Assembly: GCA_963846505.1 (NCBI GenBank)
Contig: CAWJWD010000001.1
Coordinates: 1,054,001 to 1,118,000 of the forward strand
Length of the DNA stretch: 64,000 nucleotides
Direction of reading: 5' to 3'
DNA from: JACVRW01 sp963846505
GTDB lineage: Bacteria; Actinomycetota; Thermoleophilia; Solirubrobacterales; Thermoleophilaceae
Below are positions 62,466 through 64,000 of the stretch, piece after piece. The notes below the pieces were generated by a model, which was not told the DNA's origin, did not search any database, and was given only the letters and a program-made list of their open reading frames with translations. The stretch's first letter is position 1. Every line of letters starts with the position of its first letter. The translations under genes were made by a program, and so were the position numbers.

Positions 62466-64000
62466 GAAAGCTCGGGTCCTCAGTCAGCGTTCGCCGCCTC
62501 GGACAGGTCGGCGTCGACGCCTGCCTGCTCGCGCTCGCGTACTACCTCGCCTTCCTGCTGCGCTTCGACGGCGAGATCCCGCGCCGCTACGACAACCTGA
62601 TCGAGGACACGATCGTGATCGCGGTCGCGATGAAGCTCGTGATCTTCGCGCTCTTCGGGCTGTACTCCAAGCTCTGGCGCTTCGTCGACCAGAAGGACTT
62701 CGAGTCGATCCTGAAGGCGGTGCTGGTCTCCAGCTTCATGCTGATCGGGGTCCTGTTCCTGTTCTCGATCGGCCGCCACGACCCGCCGCGCAGCGTCGTC
62801 GCCTTCGACTTCCTGCTCACGCTCGTGTTCGTCTGCGGCGTGCGCTTCGCCGTCCGCTATGCCGTCGAGCGACCGACGCGCGGGCAGATGCTCGACCGCG
62901 CCGCGCGCGACGTGCTGATCGTCGGCGCCGGCAACGGCGGGCAGCAGGTCGCCTCCGAGCTGCGCCGCAACCCCGGGCTGCACAGCGTCCCGATCGGCTT
63001 CGTCGACGACGACCCGCGCAAGCAGGGCATGCGCGTCGCCGGCCACAAGGTGCTCGGCACGACCGACGAGCTGCCGCGCATCCTCGACGACGCCGGCCCG
63101 CACGAGGTGATCATCGCGATCCCCTCCGCGCCGGGCATGCTGCGGCAGAAGGTCGTCACCGCCTGTCGCTCGCGCGGGATCGAGGTACGCACCCTGCCGA
63201 CCACGTTCGAGCTGCTCTCGGGCGGCGTCAACCTCATGCGCCAGGTGCGCGAGGTGCGCGTCGAGGACGTCCTCGGCCGCGAGCCGGTGCGCGTCGAGAT
63301 CGATCGCGTCGGCGCCTACCTGCGCGGTCGCACCGTGCTCGTCACCGGCGCCGGCGGCTCGATCGGCTCCGAGCTCTGCCGCCAGATCGCCCGCGTCGGA
63401 CCGAAGCGGCTGGTGCTGATGGAGAACGCCGAGAACAGCCTCTTCGAGATCCGCCGCGAGCTGGAGGAGGAACGTCACTTCACGCGGGCCGTCGCGGTGC
63501 TCGCCGACTGCAAGGACGCCACCCGGGTGCGCGAGGTGTTCCAGGAGCAGGAGCCGTCGGTCGTCTTCCACGCCGCGGCCTACAAGCACGTCGGCCTGAT
63601 GGAGGAGAACCCCGTCGAGGCGGTCCGCAACAACGCCGTCGCGACGCGCATCGTGGCCGCCGCGGCGGGCGAGGCCGGCGCCGAGCGCTTCGTGCTCGTC
63701 TCGACCGACAAGGCCGTCAGCCCCGCGACGGTGATGGGCGCCTCCAAGGCGCTCGCCGAGTGGGCGATCGAGGCGGCGCAGCACCGCTACAAGGGGACCC
63801 GCTACGCGGCGGTGCGCTTCGGCAACGTGCTCGGCTCGTCGGGCTCGGTGGTGCCGATCTTCCGCCGCCAGATCGCCGCGGGCGGACCGGTGACGGTCAC
63901 CGACGACCGCATGACGCGCTACTTCATGACGATCCCCGAGGCCGTGCAGCTGATCATCCGCTCGGGCGAGATGGCCACCGGCGGCGAGGTGTTCGTGCTC
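62462..64000 (+). CDS. CapD/WbpM/PglF-like nucleotide-sugar 4,6-dehydratase (partial)
   Basis: A membrane-bound short-chain dehydrogenase acting on UDP-sugars, cut by the window end after 513 codons. The N-terminus has four spans (LGQVGVDACLLALAYYLAFLL onwards). A first Rossmann domain (VLIVGAGNGGQQVASEL) is followed by the catalytic one: VLVTGAGGSIGSELCRQIA, VFHAAAYKHVGLMEENP and LVSTDKAVSPATVMGASKALAE. MGASK holds Met in place of the usual catalytic Tyr, as in the PglF/FlaA1 large-dehydratase group. It probably makes the keto sugar used by the DegT enzyme encoded first in the operon. Confidence 0.92.
   Translation, partial: MRKLGSSVSVRRLGQVGVDACLLALAYYLAFLLRFDGEIPRRYDNLIEDTIVIAVAMKLVIFALFGLYSKLWRFVDQKDFESILKAVLVSSFMLIGVLFLFSIGRHDPPRSVVAFDFLLTLVFVCGVRFAVRYAVERPTRGQMLDRAARDVLIVGAGNGGQQVASELRRNPGLHSVPIGFVDDDPRKQGMRVAGHKVLGTTDELPRILDDAGPHEVIIAIPSAPGMLRQKVVTACRSRGIEVRTLPTTFELLSGGVNLMRQVREVRVEDVLGREPVRVEIDRVGAYLRGRTVLVTGAGGSIGSELCRQIARVGPKRLVLMENAENSLFEIRRELEEERHFTRAVAVLADCKDATRVREVFQEQEPSVVFHAAAYKHVGLMEENPVEAVRNNAVATRIVAAAAGEAGAERFVLVSTDKAVSPATVMGASKALAEWAIEAAQHRYKGTRYAAVRFGNVLGSSGSVVPIFRRQIAAGGPVTVTDDRMTRYFMTIPEAVQLIIRSGEMATGGEVFVL

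Overview
The window looks like the chromosomal origin region of a high-GC actinobacterium, most likely class Thermoleophilia (Solirubrobacterales-like). The grounds are very high GC with GTG/TTG starts and ATGA/GTGA gene overlaps, a Ser/Thr kinase-FHA-PstP-RodA-PbpA-PknB cluster, a menaquinone-linked split cytochrome b/Rieske complex, and an origin-proximal order of rpmH-rnpA-yidD-yidC-jag-rsmG-parA-parB facing dnaA-dnaN-recF-dciA-gyrB-gyrA. I infer the taxon from gene content, not from a search. I see no prophage, insertion sequence, CRISPR array or rRNA.

Layout. 0-8 kb: tRNA-Lys, a STAS anti-sigma antagonist, Tat translocase (tatAC), dcd, a zinc-ribbon protein, then a respiratory block of polyprenyl diphosphate synthase, menG, and qcrA-qcrB-qcrC encoding a b6f-like quinol oxidase complex. 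8-12.5 kb: tetrapyrrole genes hemL and hemB flanking a fused two-domain siroheme-decarboxylase-like protein, then a tandem-ACT protein and peptide deformylase. 12.4-25 kb: an ABC-2 exporter, YmdB phosphodiesterase, a membrane glycosyltransferase/GtrA/phosphodiesterase group, an aminotransferase with a first Ddl-like ligase, a bifunctional nuclease-domain protein and pyrD. 25-41 kb: tRNA-Ile, an MT-A70 methylase, parB, parA, rsmG, jag, yidC, yidD, rnpA and rpmH on the minus strand, and the replication genes on the plus strand, with two parS-like sites placed symmetrically inside the first codons of rsmG and dnaN. 41-55.8 kb: pheA, two membrane proteins, and the peptidoglycan-growth signalling cluster with three Ser/Thr kinases. 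55.8-64 kb: a DsbA-like remnant, purM, a GAF-SpoIIE phosphatase, uppP, dedA, and the start of a surface-polysaccharide operon (DegT aminotransferase, DUF354, CapD-like dehydratase cut by the window end).

The most unusual feature is technical or evolutionary. Between about 32.5 and 41.3 kb, dnaN, recF, dciA, gyrB, gyrA, an HNH endonuclease gene and pheA are all broken, and each break is repaired by removing one base (nine sites, all +1). Genes on both sides are intact. This is most simply a patch of poor consensus sequence, so those proteins should be read as frame-corrected. The biologically interesting points are the fused AhbA/AhbB-like protein inside the hem cluster, the MT-A70 adenine methylase tied to parAB whose stop codon lies inside a tRNA gene, the coding parS-like sites, and a cytochrome b with b6-type heme-ligand spacing but no cysteine for heme ci.
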